Source of the DNA: Terrimonas ginsenosidimutans
GTDB taxonomy: Bacteria; Bacteroidota; Bacteroidia; Chitinophagales; Chitinophagaceae
Direction: 5' to 3'
Length of the DNA stretch: 64,000 nt
Assembly (NCBI RefSeq): GCF_022012415.1
Contig: NZ_JAKLTR010000002.1
Span: 62,001-126,000, forward strand
Below are positions 36,613 through 44,890 of the stretch, piece by piece. Position 1 is the stretch's first letter, and every line of letters starts with the position of its first letter. Both the position numbers and the translations under genes were made by a program. A model generated the notes under the pieces. The model was given only the letters and a program-made list of their open reading frames with translations, was not told where the DNA came from and searched no databases.

Positions 36613-37207
36613 ATGACAATCGTCAGTTTGGATGAAAGATGTGTTTTGCCGCGCAAAGCGATCAAACAATCAGATGACAGGTGCAGGCAGCCGCAGGCGC
36701 ACGCGCACGCATGATCGTGACCCGAAGTGCATTAAAGGAAGCAATCTGAATTTTTACAGGAAGGCTAAGGTTGTTACGATAGAGGTACTGGCACAGATCT
36801 GCCTGGCAATACGTAAGCTATTGCTGAATATACGATGAAGTAAAATAGGACGGTGCTAAGAAAATGCCGGGGGACTGTTGTCTTGCTGCTGATAGCGGAT
36901 CAGTGAGCACATGGCCGGACTGCAGCCACGCGCATAATGGAAGAATTGTGTAGGCATAAACAATCGTTTTGGAATTATTTCTTATGGCAATTAAACGTTT
37001 TAGTATAACGTTTTACTTGATGAAAGTACAGCCTTTTTTTTAATAACCAAATTTTTTATAATTTTTTTTCCGGGCTTAATGGATTATTCATGTTAGGTAA
37101 AAAATGACTTGAATGATCAGGCCATTGTTTTTTGCAACTTTATTTCGCGGCCCGCTTTTGGTATCCTTACTTCAGGAATTCTATTTAATCACTAAAACAT
37201 TTATGTT
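36613..37207. other. Long divergent intergenic region between susC and the CsbD-family gene
   Basis: 595 bases without a convincing gene. It must hold the promoters of the minus-strand susC block and of the plus-strand CsbD gene. The part from about 36960 to 37075 is AT-rich and holds the two CG-centred palindromes listed separately; if transcription starts there, the susC mRNA has a leader of over 300 bases. The 36660-36720 part has short GCAGGC/GCACGC runs without clear structure. I see no tRNA or known riboswitch. Confidence 0.5.
36991..37016. promoter_or_regulatory. Candidate LacI-family operators upstream of the susC-inositol block
   Basis: AAACGTTT at 36993-37000 and AACGTT at 37007-37012 are CG-centred palindromes whose centres are 13 bases apart, both embedded in AT-rich sequence. 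LacI-family proteins bind CG-centred palindromes, and a LacI-type gene is part of the downstream block. The distance to the susC ATG (about 380 bases) is long, which lowers confidence. Confidence 0.35.
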
Positions 37208-37396
37208 ATGGATAAGCTGGAATTAAAAGGGAAGTGGAATGAGTTAAAAGGTAAAGTGAAACAGGCCCATGCTAACCTCACCGATGATGATCTGAAATAC
37301 GAAGAAGGAAAGGATGATGAATTATTGGGACGTTTGCAGCAAAAACTGGGGAAAACAAAGGACGATGTGGTGCAGTGGTTGAAGTCGCTCGGATAG
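37208..37396 (+). CDS. CsbD-family small stress protein
   Basis: 62 residues, charged and predicted helical, no signal peptide. The CsbD-like pattern is clear: an initial [19 protein letters not shown] repeat of the LKGKWNxLKGKxK type, followed by [30 protein letters not shown]. Members are induced by general stress or phosphate limitation in several bacteria; the molecular role is not established. It is monocistronic, with a hairpin 41 bases after its stop. Confidence 0.9.
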   Translation: MDKLELKGKWNELKGKVKQAHANLTDDDLKYEEGKDDELLGRLQQKLGKTKDDVVQWLKSLG

Positions 37397-37436
37397 ATGT
37401 TGATAGGGGGCTTTGCTAATTTCGATTGGCGAAATA

Positions 37437-37522
37437 GGAGCGCGGCGGACGCGGCGAAAGCAGCCATGACAAGTGTTGTATTTCGTTGCTTTCGCCGCGT
37501 ATCGTTGCGCTCGCCGCGTTCC
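37437..37522. repeat. GC-rich intergenic inverted repeat, CGCGGCGGACGCGGCGAAA family, copy 1
   Basis: Left arm GGAGCGCGGCGGACGCGGCG plus AAAGCA pairs with TGCTTTCGCCGCG...CGCGTTCC. The loop contains CAGCCATGA and TGTATTTCG, which recur in the 53493-53605 element. It lies between the CsbD gene and the DoxX gene. Confidence 0.8.
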
Positions 37523-37617
37523 AGCCACGGCGATCAACGTTGAGGCTTGATGCAGTCATCCTAAACCAATGTAACAGTTAGCCAGTACTGCACACGTAAA
37601 AAGCTGTACTTTCAAGA

Positions 37618-38013
37618 ATGACAAACTTCAAATCAACCTTTTTCTTTCTCCGCTTGCCGATAGCGGTTTCCATGCTCGGGCATGGATTAGTTAGATTACC
37701 AAAGCTTGCAGGCTTCAGTCAGTGGATGCGCGAATCCATGCAGAAATCAGTTCTACCGGATAGTATTATCACTCCTTTCAGTTATGCACTCCCATTTGCG
37801 GAAGCGATCATCGGCGTGTTATTGCTTATCGGCGTTTTCTTCCGGTATACGATCTATGCGGGCCTCTTATTAATGTCCGTTCTTATTCTGGGCAGTGCAT
37901 CCATTGAGAACTGGGGTGCTATCGAAGCGCAATTGATACATGCCATCTGTTTTGGTGCGTTGTTATGGTGGCACGATAAATACAAACCGGCGGAACGCAC
38001 ATCCATGCGGTAG
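37618..38013 (+). CDS. DoxX-family membrane protein
   Basis: 131 residues with four hydrophobic segments (FFFLRLPIAVSMLGHGLVRL, PFSYALPFAEAIIGVLLLIGVFF, YAGLLLMSVLILGSA, LIHAICFGALLWW). The R-x(n)-HG and PFAEAIIGVLLLIG pattern is typical of DoxX/DoxD-like proteins. Members take part in redox or thiol homeostasis in some bacteria, but this one cannot be assigned more closely. It stands alone between a CsbD-type stress gene and a convergent lipoprotein gene. Confidence 0.8.
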   Translation: MTNFKSTFFFLRLPIAVSMLGHGLVRLPKLAGFSQWMRESMQKSVLPDSIITPFSYALPFAEAIIGVLLLIGVFFRYTIYAGLLLMSVLILGSASIENWGAIEAQLIHAICFGALLWWHDKYKPAERTSMR

Positions 38014-38106
38014 TCGTTTAAGGATATTACTATAAAAGAAAGGCGATTCTTTAAAGAGCCGCCTGTTGTTTGATGCATGGTAGTTGCATCTTTCGTGCCT
38101 CACTGC

Positions 38107-41100
38107 TTAGTTGCTGCAACTGCCGGCCCGCAGGTTTTGCAATGTCGGGTTGTAGCCATTGTTGATCACAGTATAGTTGGAGATCGTGCCGCCTCCATTC
38201 GCGATCTTCGTTAAGCCACAAAGATTTTTGAGAAGCTCATTCCCATTTATATTAATACCGTTAGTGCTGCCGGTTAAATTTGTTAGTCCATTCAGGTTGG
38301 CGAGTACCTTGTTTTGTACCAGCGTAATTCCCCCTGTCATTGATGTTACGCCGTTAAAGCCGTCAATGCTTGTCAGCGCATCATTTCTGACGATGTATAT
38401 ACCCGTTACTGTAATAAGAGAGGTGAATCCCTTGAAGTCTATGAGGGCTGGATTATCCTGCACATATATGGTTCGGCTTTCCGACTGTCCGATACTTTTC
38501 AGTTTGGCAAATCCATTTACGCTTGCCAGCTTCGTTTTGATGATCCGGAAATCCTGGCCGATACTTTCAAGAACACTGAAACCTGAGATATCTGTTAGAT
38601 TCAATCCTCCAATGTTAAGCATCCCACCAAGCGTTTTCAATGTTTTGAATCCTTTGATCTGTGTGAGTGGGCCGGTATAGGTATTCCCGGCTGCGGTTTC
38701 CAGGTTTAACGAATAAGGCAGACTAGACAGTTTGTTGAAGCCATTGATGGTGATCATTTTTACCGCAGATCCGTTTGAGCCATTGTTACTGATGGTCAGG
38801 TCCCCGTTCACTGATTCGAGATTGTTGAATCCATCGAGGTTAACAATATTCGGGCACCACTCGATGAGAAATCTTCCACTATTCTTTAGCGCGGGCAGGT
38901 CGAAGGTGGTCAGCGCCTGCATTGCCTCGTAACCACCGGAGAGGTAGATGCCGCCTGTAGATTTCTCTAATGCATTCAGGTTGATAGATGATACTTTGAT
39001 ATTGTGCTCGATCACAACCCCGTCGGCCTCTTTTAATTTCGGGAAGCTGATACTGGCAAGGTTGGCATTATCTTTTATCGACAACGCTCCTTTTTCGAAC
39101 AGCGGGAAATTGACCGCCGTAAGCGCCGCGTTGATGGATACCGTCAGACCATTTGTTGATACAAGTTTGCTGGTGATTGTACTGATATCTGTCAGCTTTT
39201 CATTTCTGGTGATCGTGACCCAATCTGTCACGTTTGAAGGTATATTGAAACCAGTCAGGTTAGTGAGTTTAGGATTCTGATCAATGGTCAATCGGCCAGT
39301 GATCACAATGTTTTTCATATCCGCCATGCTGGTCAGCTCAGGGTTGTCTACGAGCGTCAATCCCCAACTTCCGATCGTTCCCGTCGCATTGGCAAAAGTT
39401 CCCAGGTTGGTGAGCGAGGTATTCGTGATCTCAATGAATCCGCATTTATCAACCGACTTCAATTGCGGAATAGAGAGCGTTTTCAGGACCGGGTTTCCGG
39501 TGATCGTGATGTAGTCATTTCCCAGGGGACTTACTGATTCAATGCCCGGAAGTGTAACGGCGGCAAGACCCAGGTTGTGATTGATATGTATCCCCTGCAT
39601 GGTCTTGTTTGCCAGTTTGGGGAACGCCAGGTTGACGAGTTGACTGCTGGCTACTACAGACAACCAGCCGATGCTTTCGAGTTGAGAAAGACCTCCAAGT
39701 TGTGTGATAGTGGTATTCCGCAATTCAAGTCCTCCCACTTTTTTTAATACGGTAATTCCGCTGAGGTCGGATACATTGGCTATATAAAGTATTCCATTGA
39801 CTGTATTGTATGCTGAATCGATGAAGGCTTTCAGCGTAGCGGCGTTATTGATGCTATAGTTTCCGTTGAATACTTTGCCGTCGCTTGATGGCGGTGTATT
39901 GTCTTCGCAGACTTTTACCGGATCCTGGATCATATAGGCAACCGAAGGATTCAGTTGCAAGGCAATGTCTTTTGTTTTCTTACCAGTTTGCAGGTCGTAG
40001 ACGGTGAGCAATACATTGTCGACACGGTTCGGCAAGGCGTTGTAGAAAACGTATTGTGCGGTGAAGCGTCCTTCTGTTCCAAAAACGGGTGCGGTCGTTG
40101 TTCTGATCACCGTATTACCGGCTTTCATTACCATCACTGCATAGCCGCGTGTGACCGGCTGGTTATTGCAATTGACGGCTTTGCCATTGACGTTCACCAC
40201 AGTTTCACCATTACCGCCACCACCGCCGCCGGAAGGAGGGATGGTGATCGTAATAGTCGTTGGTGGGTTTGTCGGACGGACTTCCTGTGTTACACTTTCC
40301 TGTTCTGTAGCAAATGTGGGCGCCGGTGGAACTACATCATCCGCATTCGATGAATAGTTAGTGTTGGTTGGATAGTCAGGCCCTCCTGGTTGAATGGGCG
40401 TTACGGTTACTTCCATCACATCCGCAATATTGGGCAGCGGAAATGTTACAGATGTCTCTGATCGTGGGGGATTTGCGTTCGGAACCGGTGTTGGCGTTGG
40501 GAAGGTGTTGCTGTAAAGCGTGTTCTTGGTTGCTTTATCTTTTACAGTCAACTGGAAGGTTGGTGGATTGTTCAGTATCTGATCCATTGTGCTCTGATCA
40601 GGATTGATTTTTGACAGCATCCATTGCAGGATAAAAGGCAGGTTCATAAAATCATAGAAGTGGTCATAATTCCAAACAGAAAAATGCGATACTTTCCCAA
40701 CATACTTTCCATTCTGGTAAGTACCGGTTCCTTCTTCTGTCCAGATCCCTTTGGTCTCATCAAAATACCACATCGGAATACTTGCACTTGCTTTTGCCTG
40801 TAAGCTTTTGGGGACGGGAAGTGAAACGGTCACCTGTGAACCGGCTTTGATCGCCAGCTTATTTCCATTGTTGTCAAGCAGATCTAGGTGTGACATTCCC
40901 ATTGATACAAGTGTACCACGTTTGTTGGTTGAATTATTTGCTGCCATATCACCAGGAATTCTTGCGGCAAAATCAGCGATCGTAGGATTTATATAGTTGG
41001 CCACAACATTGATCGTTCCCGTGTAATCCTTTATGGCGTTGGCCGGGATTTCGATGCGTGTACCGCCTTTCGATTCCACGGCTCCGCCTGTAGTAGCACT

Positions 41101-41499
41101 GATAGTTCCGATGCTTTTTTGTTGCATAAGTTTGATCAACGGTGGTTTTGAGAGTCCGTTTTTAATTGGCTGGAAAATACGCGAACCGTGAAAGTACCCG
41201 GGTTTAGTTGCTTCTATATATGCTCTTGCCTGGTCAAGCATAATATTAGTGATGTAATAGATCCCGTTCTCATCCGTCGTGGTAGAAGAACCGCCGCCGG
41301 TAATGGTAACCCCCGCCAGTGGTTTATCAGCTTCATCCACGATCCGGCCGAAGATACTGGTGTTGATTTTTACACCTTCAGTCGGTATACCGGGAATATT
41401 GGGATTGTCCGGCCCGCCCGGTACATCGGGATTTTTCCTGCAGCCGTCCAGGACAACTGCGAATATCATAAGACTGAGAAGGGAAAGAAACTTTTTCAT
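38107..41499 (-). CDS. Large leucine-rich-repeat lipoprotein with carboxypeptidase-regulatory-like domain
   Basis: 1130 residues, lipobox AVVLDGCRKNP (Cys near 20), so probably surface-exposed. Order: Pro/Gly-rich spacer, a carboxypeptidase-regulatory-like domain (about 47-110, SIFGRIVDEADKPLAGVTITGGG), a region containing IPANAIKDYTGTI and a segment FSVWNYDHFYDF, a Gly-rich linker (PPSGGGGGGNG near 420), then from about 560 to the end many short repeats of the L..L..I.....L type (LTNLTGFNIPSNVTDWVTITRN, LSSLPYSLNLE, LTDISGFSVLESIGQDFRI). These resemble receptor-L-like leucine-rich repeats. No enzyme motif. A role in adhesion or glycan/peptide binding is inferred. It has its own promoter region; the neighbouring YceI gene ends in a hairpin just upstream. 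Confidence 0.75.
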   Translation of the reverse strand: MKKFLSLLSLMIFAVVLDGCRKNPDVPGGPDNPNIPGIPTEGVKINTSIFGRIVDEADKPLAGVTITGGGSSTTTDENGIYYITNIMLDQARAYIEATKPGYFHGSRIFQPIKNGLSKPPLIKLMQQKSIGTISATTGGAVESKGGTRIEIPANAIKDYTGTINVVANYINPTIADFAARIPGDMAANNSTNKRGTLVSMGMSHLDLLDNNGNKLAIKAGSQVTVSLPVPKSLQAKASASIPMWYFDETKGIWTEEGTGTYQNGKYVGKVSHFSVWNYDHFYDFMNLPFILQWMLSKINPDQSTMDQILNNPPTFQLTVKDKATKNTLYSNTFPTPTPVPNANPPRSETSVTFPLPNIADVMEVTVTPIQPGGPDYPTNTNYSSNADDVVPPAPTFATEQESVTQEVRPTNPPTTITITIPPSGGGGGGNGETVVNVNGKAVNCNNQPVTRGYAVMVMKAGNTVIRTTTAPVFGTEGRFTAQYVFYNALPNRVDNVLLTVYDLQTGKKTKDIALQLNPSVAYMIQDPVKVCEDNTPPSSDGKVFNGNYSINNAATLKAFIDSAYNTVNGILYIANVSDLSGITVLKKVGGLELRNTTITQLGGLSQLESIGWLSVVASSQLVNLAFPKLANKTMQGIHINHNLGLAAVTLPGIESVSPLGNDYITITGNPVLKTLSIPQLKSVDKCGFIEITNTSLTNLGTFANATGTIGSWGLTLVDNPELTSMADMKNIVITGRLTIDQNPKLTNLTGFNIPSNVTDWVTITRNEKLTDISTITSKLVSTNGLTVSINAALTAVNFPLFEKGALSIKDNANLASISFPKLKEADGVVIEHNIKVSSINLNALEKSTGGIYLSGGYEAMQALTTFDLPALKNSGRFLIEWCPNIVNLDGFNNLESVNGDLTISNNGSNGSAVKMITINGFNKLSSLPYSLNLETAAGNTYTGPLTQIKGFKTLKTLGGMLNIGGLNLTDISGFSVLESIGQDFRIIKTKLASVNGFAKLKSIGQSESRTIYVQDNPALIDFKGFTSLITVTGIYIVRNDALTSIDGFNGVTSMTGGITLVQNKVLANLNGLTNLTGSTNGININGNELLKNLCGLTKIANGGGTISNYTVINNGYNPTLQNLRAGSCSN

Positions 41500-41587
41500 G
41501 CGTTGAGGCTTTTGGTTAATGACGGTACAAAAATGTCCTCAATGCAACAGATGGGAAATACTGAATTTGTAGTAGTAATTAAAAAGC

Positions 41588-41668
41588 CAAAATTAAAAAG
41601 AAAAAAAACACCTCTGAATGTGAAGGTTAGCGCCTTTTATCCTAGGTGTTTTTTTTCTTTTTAATTTT
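41588..41668. terminator. Bidirectional hairpin after the YceI gene (AT-rich inverted repeat)
   Basis: A perfect 25-base stem, 41588-41612 against 41644-41668, of the type AAAATTAAAAAGAAAAAAAA plus CACCT. The loop is 31 bases. The minus-strand transcript of the YceI gene would end in this hairpin with U-rich flanks. The right end overlaps the YceI stop codon. Related words are found at 20131-20244. Confidence 0.75.
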
Positions 41669-42279
41669 TACTTCCCTGCATGCAGTTTCAGGTGAATATC
41701 AACTTCCGGAAAGATCTGGTCGTTGCCATGGATCGGATCTGCATGATAGGTCATTCCCCATTTTGTGCGATCTATTTTAAAAGTGCTTTCAACATGCAGG
41801 CTGTCTCCGGCGAAAGTTACTTTAGCGGGGAAACTGATCTCCCTTGTGGAGCCGATCAGGGTGAAATCGCCCGTGATCCGGAAATTGGAACCCGGAAGTG
41901 CAGGCTCATTACCGGTGAATGTTTCGATCTTTTTGAACTCAAAACCTGCATTGGGGTGCAGCACAAGATTGAAAAAATCGGCAGTTTTAAGATGGTTCAG
42001 TAACACTGGCGGACCGGGAGGTGGCGCTGAAGTAACCTGCAGCGAACTTACCGGCATGATGAAACTGCCGCCCACGATGTTACCGTTTCTTACTTTGATG
42101 GCTGTTTTGCTGACGCCGATGAAGCCTTTGTTGGTAGTGGGAGTGGATCGGCCGGTCCATTCGGCTACAGAATTGTCTTCGTTTACCTGGTAGGTTGTTG
42201 TGTCATCGTCTTTGTCCTTGTTACAGCTTGTTGCGATAACTGCCATGCAGAGTGCAACGCTCATTGCCCTTTTTATCAT
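41668..42279 (-). CDS. YceI-family lipoprotein
   Basis: 203 residues from the ATG at 42279; the frame extends 21 codons upstream without a signal. The lipobox CMAVIATSCNKD places the mature Cys near 19. YceI family features: AEWTGRSTPTTNKGFIGVSKTAIKVRNGNIVGGSFIMPVSSL, then FNLVLHPNAGFEFKKIETF, FRITGDFTLIGSTREISFPAKV and FKIDRTKWGMTYHAD. The fold is a lipocalin-like barrel that binds isoprenoid or other hydrophobic ligands in studied members. The substrate here is unknown. Confidence 0.9.
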   Translation of the reverse strand: MIKRAMSVALCMAVIATSCNKDKDDDTTTYQVNEDNSVAEWTGRSTPTTNKGFIGVSKTAIKVRNGNIVGGSFIMPVSSLQVTSAPPPGPPVLLNHLKTADFFNLVLHPNAGFEFKKIETFTGNEPALPGSNFRITGDFTLIGSTREISFPAKVTFAGDSLHVESTFKIDRTKWGMTYHADPIHGNDQIFPEVDIHLKLHAGK

Positions 42280-42289
42280 AGAGTATTTT

Positions 42290-42321
42290 TTTGTGAGGCA
42301 AAAATGCGGCGCGTTACTTTG
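42290..42321 (+). promoter_or_regulatory. Candidate Bacteroidota-type promoter upstream of the 42455 gene
   Basis: TTTG at 42290-42293, then 20 bases, then TTACTTTG at 42314-42321, matching TTTG / TAnnTTTG except for one base. It lies about 130 bases upstream of the ATG at 42455. Repeated TTACTTTA motifs nearer the gene (42434-42446) are alternatives with poorer spacing. Confidence 0.3.
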
Positions 42322-42454
42322 CAGCGATAGCTGATCGTGCATGGATTGTTTAAATCTGACTTCGAAATGATGCCTGTCTTCTTAGGTAACTAATGACTTT
42401 CAGAAAATTCGGGTTGTCTTTTTGAATGAATAATTACTTTACTTTACCGCGTCT

Positions 42455-42802
42455 ATGGCGATCAGAAATATTAAACAGTGGCGTACTATTTTCGGTATAA
42501 ACCTGCTGCTGGCACTTGTCGTATCGGTCATGTATTTTCTCGTCCGTTCGTATAAAGGATGGCAGTTTACCTTTTCTCTTTCCGCCGGTTTTCTGATTGC
42601 CCTCGGTGTTTGTCAGCTGGCAAACCTGGTGCTCGTTTACCGGAAACGGGTGTCAATCGAGCTTTTTACTCTCTGTCTGTTATTTTTGTTCCTGTTTTTA
42701 TTTTCTATTATCAGGACGGGAAACATATTCCTGTTCATATTTCCATTACTGAATTATGTTGTATTGAAAATGGTGGATGCGAAAACAGCCAGGAAGCGAT
42801 AA
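42455..42802 (+). CDS. Small four-helix membrane protein, function unknown
   Basis: 115 residues with four hydrophobic segments (IFGINLLLALVVSVMYFLV, FTFSLSAGFLIALGVCQLANLVLV, IELFTLCLLFLFLFLFSI, NIFLFIFPLLNYVVL) separated by basic turns. It resembles no family I can name. It precedes the MepB-like gene by 39 bases on the same strand, so they may be co-transcribed. Confidence 0.65.
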   Translation: MAIRNIKQWRTIFGINLLLALVVSVMYFLVRSYKGWQFTFSLSAGFLIALGVCQLANLVLVYRKRVSIELFTLCLLFLFLFLFSIIRTGNIFLFIFPLLNYVVLKMVDAKTARKR

Positions 42803-42841
42803 TAGATATTACTGATGATCTGATCTAAACTGTAAACACTT

Positions 42842-43384
42842 ATGTGTGCCGAAAAAATAAAATCATCCGGACAAATACAGGGTGGATTGTTTGCTGATAT
42901 AGCGATGATAAAGCAGCGGTTGTATGATAAAGCAGGAATATCTTTCCGAAGTTTTGTGCAGCACAGGGAAGGAGGGGCTTATGCTGCCTGTACTTTTAAG
43001 TTGGATGACCATACGGTTGAACATCGCAGTGCAAATATCACACCAGCAAAGCAAGGCCAGTTTGTAACGATATGGAAACGTAATAAGGAAGGCATTACGG
43101 CTCCGCTGGATGCCGCCGATGATTTTGATATGGTGCTGATCACCTGCAGGTTGGCAGATAAGATCGGACAATTTGTTTTCCCTAAAGCATTATTGATCCG
43201 TCAGAAAATAATTGCAGTAAGTAATAAAGGAGGTAAAAGGGGGATCCGGGTATACCCGCCATGGGATCTCCCGGCTAATGACCAGGCGCTTAGGACACAG
43301 AAGTGGCAGAAGGATTACTTTATTGATCTGGATGATGAAAAAGCGCACGAAAGGATCCTGAGCCTGTTTCGTCAGGTGGGATAG
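42842..43384 (+). CDS. MepB-family protein
   Basis: 180 residues, no signal, cytoplasmic. The MepB pattern is recognisable: YAACTFKLDDHTVEHRSANITPAKQGQFVTIWKRN, then DAADDFDMVLITCR, GQFVFPKALLIRQKI and GKRGIRVYPPWDLP. The family name comes from a small gene in the staphylococcal mepRAB drug-response cluster; the biochemical role is unknown. Its end overlaps the convergent leucine-rich gene by 13 bases. Confidence 0.75.
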   Translation: MCAEKIKSSGQIQGGLFADIAMIKQRLYDKAGISFRSFVQHREGGAYAACTFKLDDHTVEHRSANITPAKQGQFVTIWKRNKEGITAPLDAADDFDMVLITCRLADKIGQFVFPKALLIRQKIIAVSNKGGKRGIRVYPPWDLPANDQALRTQKWQKDYFIDLDDEKAHERILSLFRQVG

Positions 43385-43878
43385 TTCGGTTCCTCGTCGA
43401 AGTAATAGCCTTTTGCATCGATCACGAATTCGCAGGCAGGCATAAGCGATCTTAATTGCAGCATCTTCTCACGCAAGTCCTCGTTTGCATCATTTGAAAA
43501 CATCAGCGTTTTCATTCCCGGGTGTCCCGTCAGTTGTAACAATCCGTCGATCGTGATGCCGGTGTATCGGGCATGAATAAATTCAAGGCCATTGATCTTA
43601 TTCAGTGATCCGATGCATCCGTTGTCAATACTGCGGCAGCCTTTGATGCGAAGTTCTTTTACGTATTCAAGTTTTGTAAGCAGTTCAATGCTTTCGTTGC
43701 CGATCTCAGCTTCATTCAGATCAAGCATGTTCACGCCTTTTACATTGGGCATGATATAGGCAAAGGCTTCGTCAGTGAGTTCGTCGACCGCACGGAGGTC
43801 GAGTTGATGATAATACGGCTCCATTGATTTCGCCATGTTTCCGAAAAGATGTACCAGTCTTTTATTTTTGCGGGCCAT
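43372..43878 (-). CDS. Short leucine-rich-repeat-like protein, function unknown
   Basis: 168 residues without a signal peptide. Repeats resembling leucine-rich repeats are visible (VKGVNMLDLNEAEIGNESIELL, VKELRIKGCRSIDNGCIGSL, INGLEFIHARYTGITIDGLLQL, MKTLMFSNDANEDLREKMLQLR). The C-terminal YYFDEEP tail is acidic. Not assignable; protein-protein binding is the usual role of such repeats. It is convergent with the MepB-like gene and overlaps its last 13 bases. Confidence 0.65.
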   Translation of the reverse strand: MARKNKRLVHLFGNMAKSMEPYYHQLDLRAVDELTDEAFAYIMPNVKGVNMLDLNEAEIGNESIELLTKLEYVKELRIKGCRSIDNGCIGSLNKINGLEFIHARYTGITIDGLLQLTGHPGMKTLMFSNDANEDLREKMLQLRSLMPACEFVIDAKGYYFDEEPNYPT

Positions 43879-44014
43879 GGGGGAAAGATAATGGAAATAG
43901 GGATAAAGTTGCAGTTGTAAAAAAAGCGGATAAAGTTCATAACAGTCACCTTAACGGCTGATCGAATTTTTCCTTTCAAGGTTCGAAATGTTCATACATA
44001 TATTTTGCGTGTGG

Positions 44015-44058
44015 TTCCCGCTGATCTGCGCGCATTGATCTGCTTAGATCAGCGGGAA
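44015..44058. repeat. Intergenic inverted repeat, TTCCCGCTGATC family, copy 3
   Basis: A perfect 13-base stem TTCCCGCTGATCT / AGATCAGCGGGAA around an 18-base loop. The words match the inner arms at 1603-1711 and 18944-19051 but the outer GGCGTAG clamp is absent. Unlike the others it lies between divergent genes (leucine-rich protein and ECF sigma), not behind a stop codon. The rest of the 43879-44198 gap shows only the sigma-gene promoter candidate. Confidence 0.75.
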
Positions 44059-44145
44059 TCCAGCCCCGGTCCGGCTTACCGATTATTAAATTCCGGTGCA
44101 ATATGTTTGTCTGCGAGAGCGTAATTCTTCGTCAAAATGACCCGA

Positions 44146-44177
44146 TTTGATAAATCAATCAAAATTTTATTACTTTA
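44146..44177 (+). promoter_or_regulatory. Candidate promoter of the ECF sigma gene
   Basis: TTTG at 44146-44149, a 20-base spacer and TTACTTTA at 44170-44177 approximate the TTTG / TAnnTTTG pattern of Bacteroidota primary-sigma promoters. A start site near 44184 would leave about 15 bases before the TTG start codon at 44199. Confidence 0.4.
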
Positions 44178-44198
44178 GCACCCTAACGATGCTGCTGC

Positions 44199-44792
44199 TT
44201 GTCTATAATCCCATCATATAACGAAGCCAACTTGCTTCAACGCCTATCCACGGGCGATCAACATGCGTTCAGAGAGATCTTTGAGCAGCATTGGGATCAG
44301 ATCCATGCCGTTGGCCTCAAAATTCTCAAATCTCCCGAATTGGCTAAGGATCTTGCACAGGATACTTTCATGAAGGTTTGGCATAATCGTGAGCAGTTAA
44401 AGGACGTGAAAAGCTTTCGCGCTTATCTTAATGTTGTTTCCCGTAACCTGGCGATCGATCATTTGCGCAAAAAGGTATTTACGGCTGAAAACGAAGAATA
44501 CCTGGTGAGTTATTTCGCCGAGGATGCTGCAACGCCCGGCGAAGACGCTGAATACCGTGAGCTGGAGCAATTGCTGCATGATGCAGTGGATCACCTCCCG
44601 CCGCAAATGCAGCAGGTTTTCAGGTTGAGCCGGTTTGAAGGACTCAGTCATGCCGAGATCGCTGAACGGATGAATATTACCCGCGTGACCTCTAAATCTT
44701 ATATGGTGCGCGCATTGGCAGCCATCCGGAAATATCTCTCCCAATATCAGTATGAACCACTTATCTGCTGGTTAGCACTGTTTTTCCTCTGA
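44199..44792 (+). CDS. ECF-type RNA polymerase sigma factor (FecI-like, Bacteroidota RpoE family)
   Basis: 197 residues. Region 2: FEQHWDQIHAVGLKILKSPELAKDLAQDTFMKVWHNREQLKDVKSF; region 4: LPPQMQQVFRLSRFEGLSHAEIAERMNIT. It directs RNA polymerase to the downstream glycan genes when released by its anti-sigma partner FecR. The start must be the TTG at 44199 or nearby: an in-frame TAA lies at 44184-44186, and the ATG at 44189 is in another frame. The C-terminal hydrophobic LICWLALFFL is usual in this subgroup. The FecR gene follows 98 bases later. Confidence 0.92.
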   Translation: MSIIPSYNEANLLQRLSTGDQHAFREIFEQHWDQIHAVGLKILKSPELAKDLAQDTFMKVWHNREQLKDVKSFRAYLNVVSRNLAIDHLRKKVFTAENEEYLVSYFAEDAATPGEDAEYRELEQLLHDAVDHLPPQMQQVFRLSRFEGLSHAEIAERMNITRVTSKSYMVRALAAIRKYLSQYQYEPLICWLALFFL

Positions 44793-44890
44793 AGAAAATA
44801 TTTTTTCCAGCAAACGCATTCCTCCCGCTTTCCTATCCGTCATTTTACTGTATGCTGCCGTCAACCCGGTTTTAAAGCATGCAATGCCAT

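Noticed and set aside
36613-36960. Structured RNA or riboswitch in the susC leader region
   Set aside because: Only short GC-rich runs are visible, with no paired elements I could match to a known class.
37201-37537. Minus-strand frames across the CsbD gene and the GC-rich hairpin
   Set aside because: They run antisense through CsbD and the palindrome and resemble no protein.
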